Shown here: positions 1 through 8,986 of the stretch, piece by piece
Layout of the letters: the number at the start of each line of letters is the position of its first letter
How positions within the stretch are numbered: position 1 is the first letter of the stretch
Translations under genes and position numbers: made by a program
Source of the DNA: Massilia glaciei
GTDB lineage: Bacteria; Pseudomonadota; Gammaproteobacteria; Burkholderiales; Burkholderiaceae_D
Assembly: GCF_003011895.2 (NCBI RefSeq)
Contig: NZ_PXWF02000235.1
Location: 1-50,601 of the forward strand
Reading direction: 5' to 3'
DNA: 50,601 nt
Notes under the pieces: model-generated
The model's database searches: none
Told to the model about the DNA's origin: nothing
What the model saw: the letters and a program-made list of their open reading frames with translations, nothing else

Positions 1-1
1 G

Positions 2-433
2 CGCCTCGACGATCGCCGCAACGTGGTGCTGCAGCTCGGCCACTACCGGCATCAGCGCGCCGGGGCGGCGCTGGCGCCGGCCGGCGGCGCGCGCCTCGCC
101 GGCGACTGGCGCGAGCTCGGCGCCGGCATCCGCGTCGTCGCGCTGGACCGGGACAGGCTCAGCGTGCGCCAGACGGTGCTCAAACGCGGCGGCGAGAAGC
201 TGCTGGTGTGGCGCTGGTACCGCCAGTCGGGCATCGAGACCAGCAGCGCGGCGCGCGTCAAAATTTTGCTGGCCGCGCACAAGGCGCTGCGGCTGCGCCA
301 GGACGGAACCGAGATCGTCGTGGCCACAAGCTTCGACGACAATCCGGAGCAGGCGGCGGCCGCGCTGACCCGCTTTCTCATCCTCATGCGGCCATCCATA
401 GTGCGCGGAGTCGAACATGACAGCGTCAACTGA
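2..433 (+). CDS. EpsI-type exosortase-associated domain, 3' end only
   Basis: The reading frame is open to the left edge, so only the last 143 residues are seen and no start is assigned. The text VLQLGHYRHQRAGAAL followed by LLVWRWYRQSG is typical of the EpsI domain, which is either a separate periplasmic protein or the C-terminal part of exosortase A in Oxalobacteraceae. EpsI accompanies the membrane protease-transpeptidase that processes PEP-CTERM proteins; its own biochemical role is not established. The exosortase transmembrane part would lie to the left of the window. The stop overlaps the next gene by 17 bases, so translation is probably coupled. Family assignment is from remembered sequence features. 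Confidence 0.8.
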   Translation, partial: RLDDRRNVVLQLGHYRHQRAGAALAPAGGARLAGDWRELGAGIRVVALDRDRLSVRQTVLKRGGEKLLVWRWYRQSGIETSSAARVKILLAAHKALRLRQDGTEIVVATSFDDNPEQAAAALTRFLILMRPSIVRGVEHDSVN

Positions 434-1619
434 ACAACCGAGGCTGGTGGTGCATCTGATCCACCAGCTCGACGTCGGCGGCCTCGAAAACGGCCTGATC
501 AACCTGATCAAGCACATGCCCCCCGAACGCTACCGCCACGCCATCGTCTGCCTCAAGGACTACTCCGACTTCCATGCCCACATCAAGACGCGCGGGGTCG
601 AGATCATCAGCCTCAACAAGCGCGAGGGCAAGGACTTCGGCCACTACGTGCGCATGTTCCGCGCCCTACGCGCGCTCCAGCCCGACGTCATCCACACCCG
701 CAACCTGTGCGGGATCGAGGGCCAGCTGGTGGCCGCGCTGGCCGGCGTCAAGCTGCGCGTGCACGGCGAGCACGGGCGCGACATGTTCGACCTGTACGGC
801 AAGCGCCTCAAGTACCAGCTGCTGCGGCGCCTGCTGCGGCCCCTGATCGGCCACTTCATCGCCGTCAGCGCCGACCTCGAACACTGGCTCATCGACAGCG
901 TCGGCGCCGAGCCGGGACGGGTCTCGCAGATCGCCAACGGGGTCGACAGCGTGCAGTTCCACCCGCGCCTGGGACCGCCCGCCGCGGTCGGCCCCGAGGG
1001 CTTCATGAGCGACAACGCCTTCGTCATCGGCAGCGTCGGGCGCATGGTCGACGTCAAGAATTTCCCCACCCTGGTCGAGGCCTTCCTGCGCCTGATCGCC
1101 TCGCCCCATCCGGCGCACCAGCGCATGCGCCTGCTCATCGTGGGCGACGGCCCGACCCGCGCCGAATGCCTCGACATGCTCGCGCGCGCCGGCGCCGCGC
1201 ACCGCGCCTGGCTGCCGGGCGAGCGCGGCGACATCTCGCAACTGCTGCGCGCGATGGACCTGTTCGTGCTGCCGTCGCTGGCCGAGGGCAGCTCCAACAC
1301 CATCCTAGAGGCGATGGCCAGCGGCCTGCCCGTGATCGCCACGGCGGTCGGCGGCAACACCGAACTGGTGCACCCGGGCTTCACCGGCATCCTGGTGCCG
1401 CCGCGCTCGCCCGACCTGATGGCCGCCGCCATCGCCGACTACTGCCGCATCCCCGAGATGGGCGCGCGCCACGGCATGCGCGCGCGCAGCCAGATCATCG
1501 CCACCCACAGCCTGCCGGCCATGGCGCGCGGCTACCTTGCCGTGTACGACGCCCTGGCCCGCAACGGCCAAGAACCAAAGGAACCGCCATGTGCGCCATC
1601 ACCGGACTCGTCGACCTGA
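417..1619 (+). CDS. XrtA/PEP-CTERM system GT4 glycosyltransferase (TIGR03088-like)
   Basis: This 400-residue GT-B fold glycosyltransferase opens with VVHLIHQLDVGGLENGLINL, the N-terminal signature of the exosortase-A sugar transferase family I recall as TIGR03088. The C-terminal donor-binding region shows the E-x7-E type motif in LAEGSSNTILEAMASGLPV (about residues 287-305). It should transfer a sugar from a nucleotide-sugar to the lipid-linked EPS repeat unit on the cytoplasmic face of the membrane. It begins inside the end of the EpsI frame, and its own end overlaps the next gene by 31 bases. The donor sugar and linkage cannot be read from the sequence. Confidence 0.88.
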   Translation: MTASTEQPRLVVHLIHQLDVGGLENGLINLIKHMPPERYRHAIVCLKDYSDFHAHIKTRGVEIISLNKREGKDFGHYVRMFRALRALQPDVIHTRNLCGIEGQLVAALAGVKLRVHGEHGRDMFDLYGKRLKYQLLRRLLRPLIGHFIAVSADLEHWLIDSVGAEPGRVSQIANGVDSVQFHPRLGPPAAVGPEGFMSDNAFVIGSVGRMVDVKNFPTLVEAFLRLIASPHPAHQRMRLLIVGDGPTRAECLDMLARAGAAHRAWLPGERGDISQLLRAMDLFVLPSLAEGSSNTILEAMASGLPVIATAVGGNTELVHPGFTGILVPPRSPDLMAAAIADYCRIPEMGARHGMRARSQIIATHSLPAMARGYLAVYDALARNGQEPKEPPCAPSPDSST

Positions 1620-3511
1620 GCGCGCGCCGCGCGATCGATCCCGCGCTGCTCGAGCGCATGAACCAGGCGCAGCGCCACCGCGGCCCGGACGGCGCCGGCA
1701 CCCACCTCGAGGCCGGCGCAGGCCTGGCGCACCGGCGCCTGTCGATCATCGACGTCGAGGGCGGGCGCCAGCCCTTGTTCAACGAGGATGGCAGCGTGGT
1801 GGTGGTCTACAACGGCGAAATCTACAATTTCCAGCAGCTCATGCAAGAACTCGAAGCGCACGGCCACCGCTTCCGCACCCGCTGCGACACCGAGGTGATC
1901 GTGCACGCCTGGGAGCAATGGGGCCAACGCTGCGTCGAACGCTTCCGCGGCATGTTCGCGTTCGGCCTGTGGGACCGCGAAGCCGAGGTGCTGTTCCTGG
2001 CGCGCGACCGGCTCGGGGTCAAGCCGCTGTATTTCGCGCATCTGGCCGACGGCCACTGCGCCTTCGGCTCCGAGCTCAAGGCGCTGATGGCCCATCCCGG
2101 CGTGGCGCGCGAGCTCGACTTGCGCGCGGTGGCAGATTACTTCGCCTATGGCTACGTGCCCGAGCCGCGCACCATCTTCCGCCAGGTCGGCAAACTGGCG
2201 CCCGGCCACAGCCTGACGCTGCGCCGCGGCGCCGCGCATGCCGCGCCCAGGCGCTACTGGGACCTGCCGTTCGCGCCGCACGCCTTCATGAGCGAGCAAG
2301 ACGCCGCCGACGAGCTGATCGCGCGCCTGCGCGAGGCCGTCAGGATCCGGCTCGTGGCCGAGGTGCCGCTCGGCGCGTTTTTGTCGGGCGGGGTCGACTC
2401 GAGCGCCATTGTCGCACTGATGGCCGATCTGATGCCCGATCCGGTCAGCACCTGCTCGATCTCGTTCGGCGATCCGCGCTTCAACGAATCGGGCTACGCG
2501 CTGCAGGTGGCCAGGCGCTTTGGCACGCGCCACCACGCGCTGCAGGTGGCGCAGCAGGACTTCGCGCTGGTCGACCGGCTGGCCACACTCTACGACGAAC
2601 CGTTCGCCGACAGCTCGGCTTTGCCGACCTACCGCCTGTGCCAGCTCGCGCGCGAGCACGTCACGGTGGCGCTGTCGGGCGACGGCGGCGACGAGAACCT
2701 GGCCGGCTACCGCCGCTACCGCTACCACCTGCACGAGGAGCGGGTGCGCCGGCTGCTGCCGCTCGGTCTGCGCCGCCCGGTGTTCGGCGCGCTGGGACGC
2801 AGCTGGCCCAAAGCCGACTGGGCGCCGCGCCCGCTGCGCGCCAAGACCACGTTCGAATCGCTCGCGCGCGACACCGTGGCGGCCTGGTTCCACACCGTCT
2901 CGCTGATGGACGACGATCTGCGCGCGCGCCTGTTCAGCCCCGAATTCACACGCGCGTTGGGCGGCTACGATTGCGTCGACGTGCTGCGCCGACACGCCGC
3001 CGGGTGCCCCGCCACCGACGCGCTGTCGCTGGTGCAGTACCTCGACTTCAAGACCTACCTCCCGGGCGACATCCTCACCAAGGTCGACCGCGCCAGCATG
3101 GCGCACGGCCTCGAGGTGCGGGTCCCGCTGCTCGACCATGAACTGGTCGAGTGGATCTCGGGCCTGCCGCCCGGCTTCAAGCTGCGCGGCGGCGAGGGCA
3201 AATACCTGTTCAAGAAGGCGCTCGAGTCCCGCTTGCCGAAACAGATGCTCTACCGCAGCAAGATGGGGTTCTCGGTGCCGCTGGCGGACTGGTTCCGCGG
3301 CCCGCTGCGCCAGCAACTGGCCGCCACGCTGCTCGGCCCGACGCTGGCGCACACAGGAATCTTCAATATGGCGTGCATCGGCGCCATGCTGGCCCAGCAC
3401 GGAACGGGGCGGCGCGACCACAGCGCGGCGCTGTGGTCGCTGCTTATGTTCGAGGCCTTCCTGCGCAACGTGCTGCGGGCCGCAGGCACGCCGCTCGCGC
3501 GCGCGGCCTGA
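1589..3511 (+). CDS. XrtA-associated asparagine-synthase-like amidotransferase
   Basis: This 640-residue protein starts MCAITGLVD, which places the class II glutaminase nucleophile Cys at position 2 once Met is removed. The synthetase domain follows, with the pyrophosphate loop SGGVDSSAI (about residue 265) and SGDGGDENLAGY. Such proteins hydrolyse glutamine and pass ammonia to an adenylated carboxylate. In polysaccharide loci, relatives such as WbpS convert uronic acids to uronamides, so amidation of an EPS sugar is the likely role. It matches the exosortase amidotransferase family I recall as TIGR03108. The ATG at 1589 was chosen over upstream in-frame starts because it gives MCxI; it overlaps the preceding gene. 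Confidence 0.88.
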   Translation: MCAITGLVDLSARRAIDPALLERMNQAQRHRGPDGAGTHLEAGAGLAHRRLSIIDVEGGRQPLFNEDGSVVVVYNGEIYNFQQLMQELEAHGHRFRTRCDTEVIVHAWEQWGQRCVERFRGMFAFGLWDREAEVLFLARDRLGVKPLYFAHLADGHCAFGSELKALMAHPGVARELDLRAVADYFAYGYVPEPRTIFRQVGKLAPGHSLTLRRGAAHAAPRRYWDLPFAPHAFMSEQDAADELIARLREAVRIRLVAEVPLGAFLSGGVDSSAIVALMADLMPDPVSTCSISFGDPRFNESGYALQVARRFGTRHHALQVAQQDFALVDRLATLYDEPFADSSALPTYRLCQLAREHVTVALSGDGGDENLAGYRRYRYHLHEERVRRLLPLGLRRPVFGALGRSWPKADWAPRPLRAKTTFESLARDTVAAWFHTVSLMDDDLRARLFSPEFTRALGGYDCVDVLRRHAAGCPATDALSLVQYLDFKTYLPGDILTKVDRASMAHGLEVRVPLLDHELVEWISGLPPGFKLRGGEGKYLFKKALESRLPKQMLYRSKMGFSVPLADWFRGPLRQQLAATLLGPTLAHTGIFNMACIGAMLAQHGTGRRDHSAALWSLLMFEAFLRNVLRAAGTPLARAA

Positions 3512-3522
3512 AGGCGCCAACT

Positions 3523-4512
3523 GTGTTGAAGGTCTTCATCACGGTCGACACCGAGGTCTGGCCCGACGCGCCCGACTGGCCGCGCACGCCGATCGCCGCC
3601 GGGCGCACCGACTTCGCGCGCGAGAGCGCGCTCTACCTCGACGGCGCCACCGGCGAGGGCGAGTTCGGGGTGGGCTACCAGCTCGCCATGCTCGGCCGCC
3701 ACGGCCTGAAGGCCTGCTTCTTCGTCGAACCGCTCGCGGCCGCGCGGATCGGCCGGGCGCCGCTCGAGAAAGTGGTCGACCAGGTGCAGCGCGCCGGCCA
3801 CGAGGTGCAACTGCACCTGCACACCGAATGGCTCGGCGACCTGCAAGACGCCGCGCTGCCTGGGCGCCACCGCCAGTTCATGCACCAGTTCAGCGTGGAC
3901 CAGCAGGCCGCCCTGATCGGCTCGGGCGCGGCGCGGCTAGCGCGGGCCGGGGCCGCGCCCGTGTGCGCCTTCCGCGCCGGCAGCTTCGGCGCCAACGCCG
4001 ACACCCTGCGCGCGCTGGCCGCGTGCGGCCTCGCCTTCGACAGCAGCTACAACCCGACCTGCCTGCACCCGGACTTTCTGCGCGCGCCCGTGCTCGAGCA
4101 GCCGGCCCGCGTGCACGGCGTCTGGGAGTTCCCGGTATCGAGCTTTGGCGACTATCCGCGCCACCGCCGCCACGCGCAGCTGTGCGCCTGCTCGTTCGCC
4201 GAGATGCGCGCCGCGCTGATGGCGGCGTGGGAGGCGCGCTGGTACAGCTTCGTGATCGTGCTGCACAGCTTCGAGCTGCTTAGGGGACGCTCCCCGCCGC
4301 ACACGCCGGCGCCCGACTGGCGCGTCATCGGACGCTTCGAGTCGCTGTGCCGCCTGCTCGACGCCGAACGCGGCAAGTTCGCCACCACGCTGTTCCGCGA
4401 GCTCGATCCGGCGCTGGTGCCGGCCCTGCCGCGGGCGCCGGCGCTGCGCGGCTCGATCGCGCGCACGCTGCTGCGCGCCGCACAACAGCATTGGCCGCAT
4501 CGCAACTCTTGA
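3523..4512 (+). CDS. polysaccharide deacetylase family protein (WalW/NodB-like)
   Basis: The 329-residue product begins MLKVFITVDTEVWPDAP from a GTG start 11 bases after the preceding stop. VDTE corresponds to the acidic metal-binding motif of the NodB-homology fold, and EVQLHLHTEW supplies the His ligands. The later segment RAGSFGAN and the C-terminal VLHSFEL also fit deacetylases of polysaccharide loci. It lacks an obvious signal peptide, so it may act on lipid-linked or nucleotide-linked sugars in the cytoplasm. The likely reaction is N- or O-deacetylation of an EPS precursor. Fold assignment is firm; the substrate is inferred from the neighbours. Confidence 0.78.
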   Translation: MLKVFITVDTEVWPDAPDWPRTPIAAGRTDFARESALYLDGATGEGEFGVGYQLAMLGRHGLKACFFVEPLAAARIGRAPLEKVVDQVQRAGHEVQLHLHTEWLGDLQDAALPGRHRQFMHQFSVDQQAALIGSGAARLARAGAAPVCAFRAGSFGANADTLRALAACGLAFDSSYNPTCLHPDFLRAPVLEQPARVHGVWEFPVSSFGDYPRHRRHAQLCACSFAEMRAALMAAWEARWYSFVIVLHSFELLRGRSPPHTPAPDWRVIGRFESLCRLLDAERGKFATTLFRELDPALVPALPRAPALRGSIARTLLRAAQQHWPHRNS

Positions 4513-4556
4513 TCGAACGCAACAGCCCCGTGCCAAAACATGCGGAACATGGAGCC

Positions 4557-5774
4557 ATGCGAATCCTGCACATCCTCGACCATTCCGTCCCCCTGCACAG
4601 CGGTTACGCGTTCCGAACCCTGTCGATCCTCAAACAGCAGCGCGCGCTCGGCTGGCACACGATCCAGCTGACCGGCCCGAAACAGGGGGCTGCCGGGTCG
4701 GGCGAGCGCAGCATCGACGGCTGGCACTTCTTCCGCACCGCGCCCAGCGGCGCGCCCTGGGCCAGGCTGCCGGTGCTCAACCACCTGGCGCTGGTCGACG
4801 CGCTGGCGCGGCGCGTGCGCCACGTGGCCAAACTGACCCGGCCCGACGTGCTGCACGCCCATTCGCCCTCGCTCAACGCGCTCGCCGCGCTGCGCGCCGG
4901 GCGCAGCCTCGGCCTGCCGGTGGTCTACGAGATCCGGGCGTTCTGGGAGGACGCGGCGGTCGACCATGGCACCAGCAGCAAGAACGGGGTGCGCTACCGC
5001 CTCTCGCGCGCGCTCGAGACCTACGCCGCGCGCCGGGTCGACGCCGTCACCACCATCTGCGAGGGCCTGCGCGCCGAGATCGAGTCGCGCGGCATCGCGC
5101 GCGATCGCATCACGGTGATCCCGAACGCGGTCAACCTGCGCCGCTTCGGCAATGCCGAGCCGCGCGACCAGGCACTGGCGCGCCGCCTCGGCCTGGACGA
5201 CGGGCCGGTGCTCGGTTTCATCGGCTCGTTCTACGCCTACGAGGGCCTCGAGGTGCTGCTCGAGGCGCTCCCCCTGATGCTGCAAACCTGTCCCACGATG
5301 CGCGTGCTGCTGGTCGGCGGCGGGCAGCAGGAGGCGCGCCTGCGCGAACGCGTGGCGCAACTGGGGGTGGCCGCGCGGGTCGTCTTCACCGGCCGCGTCG
5401 GCCACGACCAGGTCGGCGCCTACTACGCGCTGATCGACATGCTGGTCTACCCGCGCCTGCGGATGCGCCTGACCGAGCTGGTCACGCCGCTCAAACCGCT
5501 CGAGGCGATGGCCCAGGGCCGCCTGGTGCTCGCCTCCAACGTCGGCGGCCACCGCGAACTGATCACCCACAACAAGACCGGCATCCTGTTCGACGCCGGC
5601 AGCGCCGCCGCGCTGGCCGAGTCCGTGCTCGCGCTGCTGGCCTCGCCGTGGCGCTGGCAGGGGCTGCGCGAGGCGGCCCGCGCCTTCGTCGAAAGCGAAC
5701 GCACCTGGTCGGCCAGCGTGGCGCGCTACGCGCCGCTGTACGGGGCCCTGCTCGAGCGAAAGAGCGGACGATGA
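4557..5774 (+). CDS. XrtA-associated GT4 glycosyltransferase (TIGR04063, Daro_2409-like)
   Basis: The start MRILHILDHSVPLHSGYAF, with GPKQG further on, is close to the consensus I recall for the exosortase-A glycosyltransferase family TIGR04063. The product has 405 residues in a GT-B fold. The C-terminal half contains GFIGSFYAYEGLEVLLEA and, near residue 305, ELVTPLKPLEAMAQGRLV, the donor-site region. The open frame extends further upstream, but the ATG at 4557 is chosen because it begins exactly at the conserved N terminus and has a GGAG just upstream. The stop overlaps the next ATG by four bases (ATGA). It likely adds a sugar to the EPS repeat. Confidence 0.88.
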   Translation: MRILHILDHSVPLHSGYAFRTLSILKQQRALGWHTIQLTGPKQGAAGSGERSIDGWHFFRTAPSGAPWARLPVLNHLALVDALARRVRHVAKLTRPDVLHAHSPSLNALAALRAGRSLGLPVVYEIRAFWEDAAVDHGTSSKNGVRYRLSRALETYAARRVDAVTTICEGLRAEIESRGIARDRITVIPNAVNLRRFGNAEPRDQALARRLGLDDGPVLGFIGSFYAYEGLEVLLEALPLMLQTCPTMRVLLVGGGQQEARLRERVAQLGVAARVVFTGRVGHDQVGAYYALIDMLVYPRLRMRLTELVTPLKPLEAMAQGRLVLASNVGGHRELITHNKTGILFDAGSAAALAESVLALLASPWRWQGLREAARAFVESERTWSASVARYAPLYGALLERKSGR

Positions 5775-8203
5775 GCTTTAGCGGGATGCGCATCGGGCTG
5801 GTCGGCCCCGTGCCGCCGCCGGCCGGCGGGATGGCCAACCAGACGCTCCAGTTGTGCGAACTGCTGCTGGCCGGCGGCGCCTGCGTCGAACTGGTCGCGC
5901 TCAACCGGCCGCTGCCGCCCATGCTCGAGCGGGTGCGCGGCCTGCGCGCCCTGTGCCGGCTGCTGCCATACATGCTGCGCCTGTGGCGCGCCGCCCCCCG
6001 GGTCGACCTGTTCCACATCATGGCCAATTCCGGCTGGTCGTGGCACGTGTACGCGGCGCCGGCGATCTGGATCGCACGACTGCGCGGGGTGCGCGTGATC
6101 GTCAACTACCGCGGCGGCGAGGCCGACAGGTTCCTGCTGCGCCAGCGCCTGCTGGTGATGCCGACGATGCGCCTGGCCGACGCGCTGATCGTGCCCTCGG
6201 TCTACCTGGCGCGCGTGTTCGGGCGGCGCGGCTGCCAGCCGCACGTGGTCCCCAACATCATCGACCTGAAACGCTTTTCACCGTGCAGGCGGGCGCAGCC
6301 GGCCGCGCCCACGCTGCTCGTGGCGCGCAATCTGGAGCCGATCTACGACAACGCGTGCGCGCTGCGCGCGCTGGCGCTGGTGCGCCAGGCCTGCCCCGGC
6401 ACCACCATGGTGGTCGCCGGCGAGGGCGCCGAGCGCGCCGCGCTCGAAAAACTGGCGCGCGAGCTTGAGGTGCTCGAGTCGGTGCACTTCACCGGCCGCC
6501 TCGACAACGCCGCCATGGCCGCGCTGTACCGCTGCGCCGACATCGTCATCAACCCCAGCCTGGCCGACAATATGCCGGTCTCGGTGCTCGAGGCGCTGGC
6601 CTGCGGGGTGCCGGTGGTGAGCACCAATGTCGGTGGCATCCCCGACCTGCTCGAGCACGACGTCAGCGCCGTGCTGGTGGCGCCGGGCGACCCGATCGCG
6701 CTGGCCCATGCCGTGATCCGCCTGGTGCACGACCGCCCGCGCGCAGACGCCCTGCGCGCCGCCGGGCTCGAGCTGGCGGCGCGCTTCGACTGGAACCGGG
6801 TCGGCCCGCTGCTCGAGGCGCAATACCGGCGCGTGCTGGCGCGTGGACGGCGCGATTTTTACGGCTCGCTGGTGGCGGGACTGCTGTTTCCACTGCAGGA
6901 GCTGTGCAAGCGCCACCGGAGCGTGGCCCTGCGCCGCGAGATGGAGCGGTCCCAGTGGGCCAGCCTTCCACAGCTGCGCCAGATCCAGCTCGAACGACTG
7001 TGCGCGCTCGCGCAGCACGCGCACGCGCACGTGCCCTACTACCGGCGCCTGTTCGCGCGCGCCGGCTTCGACCCGCACAACATCGAGAGCCTGCTCGATC
7101 TGCGCCGGCTTCCGGTGCTGCGCAAGGACGACCTGCGCACCCACGCCGGCAGCTTCAAGTCGGACGTGGCGCCGCCGCTGGCGCGCTCGAACACGGGCGG
7201 CTCGAGCGGCGAGCCGCTCGTCTTCTTCATCGGCAAGGAGCGCGTGGCGCACGACGTCGCGGCCAAATGGCGCGCCACGCGCTGGTGGGATGTCGACATC
7301 GGCGAGCGCGAGGTGGTGGTGTGGGGCTCGCCGATCGAACTGGCGGCCCAGGACCGGATGCGCCAGATGCGCGACCGGCTGCTGCGCACGACCCTGATCC
7401 CGGCGTTCGACATGTCGTCGGCCAAATTGGACAAATACGTCGCCCGCATCCGCAAGCTGCGCCCGGCCATGCTGTTCGGCTATCCATCGTCCCTGAGCCT
7501 GATCGCGCGCCACGCGGGCGCGCGCCGGGTGCCGCTCGACGACCTCGGGATCCGGGTCGCGTTCGTGACCTCCGAGCGGCTCTACGACGACCAGCGCGCC
7601 CTGATCGGCAAGGCGTTCGGCTGCGCCGTCGCCAACGGCTACGGCGGGCGCGACGCCGGCTTCATCGCGCACGAATGCCCGGCCGGCGGCATGCATGTGA
7701 CGGCCGAGGACATCATCGTCGAGATCCTCGGCCCCGGCGGGCAGCCGTTGCCCGACGGCGAGTCCGGCGAGATCGTGGTCACGCACCTGGCCACGCGCGA
7801 CTATCCGTTCATCCGCTACGCCACCGGCGACGTCGGCGCGCTCGGGCGCACGCCCTGCCCGTGCGGGCGCACCCTGCCCCTGCTCGAGCGGATCGAGGGC
7901 CGCAGCACCGACTTCCTGCATGCGCAGGACGGCACCGTGATGCACGGGCTGGCGCTGATCTACATCCTGCGCGACCTGCCGCAGGTGCGCGCCTTCAAGA
8001 TCGTCCAGGAGAGCGTCGCGCTCACGCGCGTGGTGGTCGTGGCCATGCCGGCGCTCGGCGCGACCTTGCGCGCGCGGATCGAATCCGGTTTCAAAGCCAG
8101 GCTCGGGGCCGGGGTCACGGTGCTGATCGACGAGGTCGGCGCGATCGCCCCCGACCCCTCGGGCAAATTCCGTTATGTGGTCAGCCACGTCAAATTATCC
8201 TAG
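5771..8203 (+). CDS. Fused GT4 glycosyltransferase and PaaK/CapK-type AMP-dependent ligase
   Basis: A single uninterrupted frame encodes two enzymes in 810 residues. Residues 1 to about 355 are a GT4 glycosyltransferase: MRIGLVGPVPPPAGGMANQT at the start and LADNMPVSVLEALACGVPV in the donor site. From about residue 360 the text becomes that of the phenylacetate-CoA ligase/CapK family: VPYYRRLF, the adenylate loop SNTGGSSGEPL, NGYGGRDAGF, YPFIRYATGD, a CPCGR metal-type motif and the terminal DPSGKFRYVV. CapK-like proteins in capsule loci are thought to activate or transfer acyl groups. The junction segment FYGSLVAGLLFPLQE resembles the N terminus of stand-alone ligases, so this looks like loss of a stop between two formerly adjacent genes. 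The ATG overlaps the previous stop. Confidence 0.85.
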   Translation: MSFSGMRIGLVGPVPPPAGGMANQTLQLCELLLAGGACVELVALNRPLPPMLERVRGLRALCRLLPYMLRLWRAAPRVDLFHIMANSGWSWHVYAAPAIWIARLRGVRVIVNYRGGEADRFLLRQRLLVMPTMRLADALIVPSVYLARVFGRRGCQPHVVPNIIDLKRFSPCRRAQPAAPTLLVARNLEPIYDNACALRALALVRQACPGTTMVVAGEGAERAALEKLARELEVLESVHFTGRLDNAAMAALYRCADIVINPSLADNMPVSVLEALACGVPVVSTNVGGIPDLLEHDVSAVLVAPGDPIALAHAVIRLVHDRPRADALRAAGLELAARFDWNRVGPLLEAQYRRVLARGRRDFYGSLVAGLLFPLQELCKRHRSVALRREMERSQWASLPQLRQIQLERLCALAQHAHAHVPYYRRLFARAGFDPHNIESLLDLRRLPVLRKDDLRTHAGSFKSDVAPPLARSNTGGSSGEPLVFFIGKERVAHDVAAKWRATRWWDVDIGEREVVVWGSPIELAAQDRMRQMRDRLLRTTLIPAFDMSSAKLDKYVARIRKLRPAMLFGYPSSLSLIARHAGARRVPLDDLGIRVAFVTSERLYDDQRALIGKAFGCAVANGYGGRDAGFIAHECPAGGMHVTAEDIIVEILGPGGQPLPDGESGEIVVTHLATRDYPFIRYATGDVGALGRTPCPCGRTLPLLERIEGRSTDFLHAQDGTVMHGLALIYILRDLPQVRAFKIVQESVALTRVVVVAMPALGATLRARIESGFKARLGAGVTVLIDEVGAIAPDPSGKFRYVVSHVKLS

Positions 8204-8214
8204 GGGGGGTAGCC

Positions 8215-8979
8215 ATGTTTCCGATTACCACGGTGCTGTTGATCGTCTCGCTTCTGGTCATTTGCATGCGCATCCTGCACAAGCTGCGCAACGTCCATCT
8301 GCTGCTGTACTCCTCGCGCGGACAGGCGCAGACCGACACGGCGGCCGTGTTCCGCCAGTTCGAGGCGCTGATCGGCCTCTACCACGACCTCGGACTGAGC
8401 AAAAGCCTGCCGCCCACCCGCGGCTGGTCGGCCTCGCCCGACTTCCTGGCCCAGCTGACGCGCCACGCGCTGCTGGAAAAACCGCTCACCGTGGTCGAGT
8501 GCAGCAGCGGCGCCTCGACCCTGGTGCTGGCGCGCTGCATGCAGATCAACGGCGCCGGCCGGGTCTACAGCCTCGAGCACGACCCGGTGTACGCGGAAAA
8601 GACGCGCGCCGAGCTGGCGCGCCACGGCCTGGGCGAGTTCGCCGTGGTGTTGCTCGCGCCGCTGCGCGGATTTTCCGCCGGCGCGCCCGAACGCCTCTGG
8701 TACGCGCGCGACGCCCTGCCGCCCGGCCTGGCCATCGACATGCTGGCGATCGACGGCCCGCCCAAGGACACCGGCGCGCTGGCGCGCTACCCGGCCGGCC
8801 CGGCCCTGTTCCCCCTGCTCGCGCCCAACGCGGCCGTGTTCCTCGACGACGCCGCGCGGCCTGAGGAACAGGCCATCCTCTCGCGCTGGAAAGACGAGTT
8901 TCCGGCGCTCGCCTTCAGCACCCGCGAGTGCGAGAAGGGCTGCGCCGTCATGCGCGCCAATCCGGCCATGGTGCCTTGA
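8215..8979 (+). CDS. membrane-anchored class I SAM-dependent methyltransferase-like protein
   Basis: The 254-residue product has one N-terminal hydrophobic segment (residues 3-20, ITTVLLIVSLLVICMRI) and then a soluble domain. TVVECSSGASTLVLARCM is the glycine-containing SAM-binding motif I, and VYSLEHDPVYAEKTRAEL places the acidic residue of motif II. IDMLAIDGPPKDTG fits the Methyltransf_24 class. The signal-anchor would hold it on the cytoplasmic side, next to the lipid-linked glycan. A methyl substituent on the EPS is inferred from context only. It follows the ligase fusion by 11 bases and its RBS is the G-rich run at 8204-8210. It ends convergently with the next gene, 7 bases away. Confidence 0.72.
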   Translation: MFPITTVLLIVSLLVICMRILHKLRNVHLLLYSSRGQAQTDTAAVFRQFEALIGLYHDLGLSKSLPPTRGWSASPDFLAQLTRHALLEKPLTVVECSSGASTLVLARCMQINGAGRVYSLEHDPVYAEKTRAELARHGLGEFAVVLLAPLRGFSAGAPERLWYARDALPPGLAIDMLAIDGPPKDTGALARYPAGPALFPLLAPNAAVFLDDAARPEEQAILSRWKDEFPALAFSTRECEKGCAVMRANPAMVP

Positions 8980-8986
8980 TGGTTTA

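Noticed and set aside
1532-3520. 662-codon minus-strand frame opposite the amidotransferase
   Set aside because: Low-complexity text without motifs, opposite a gene with intact catalytic motifs.
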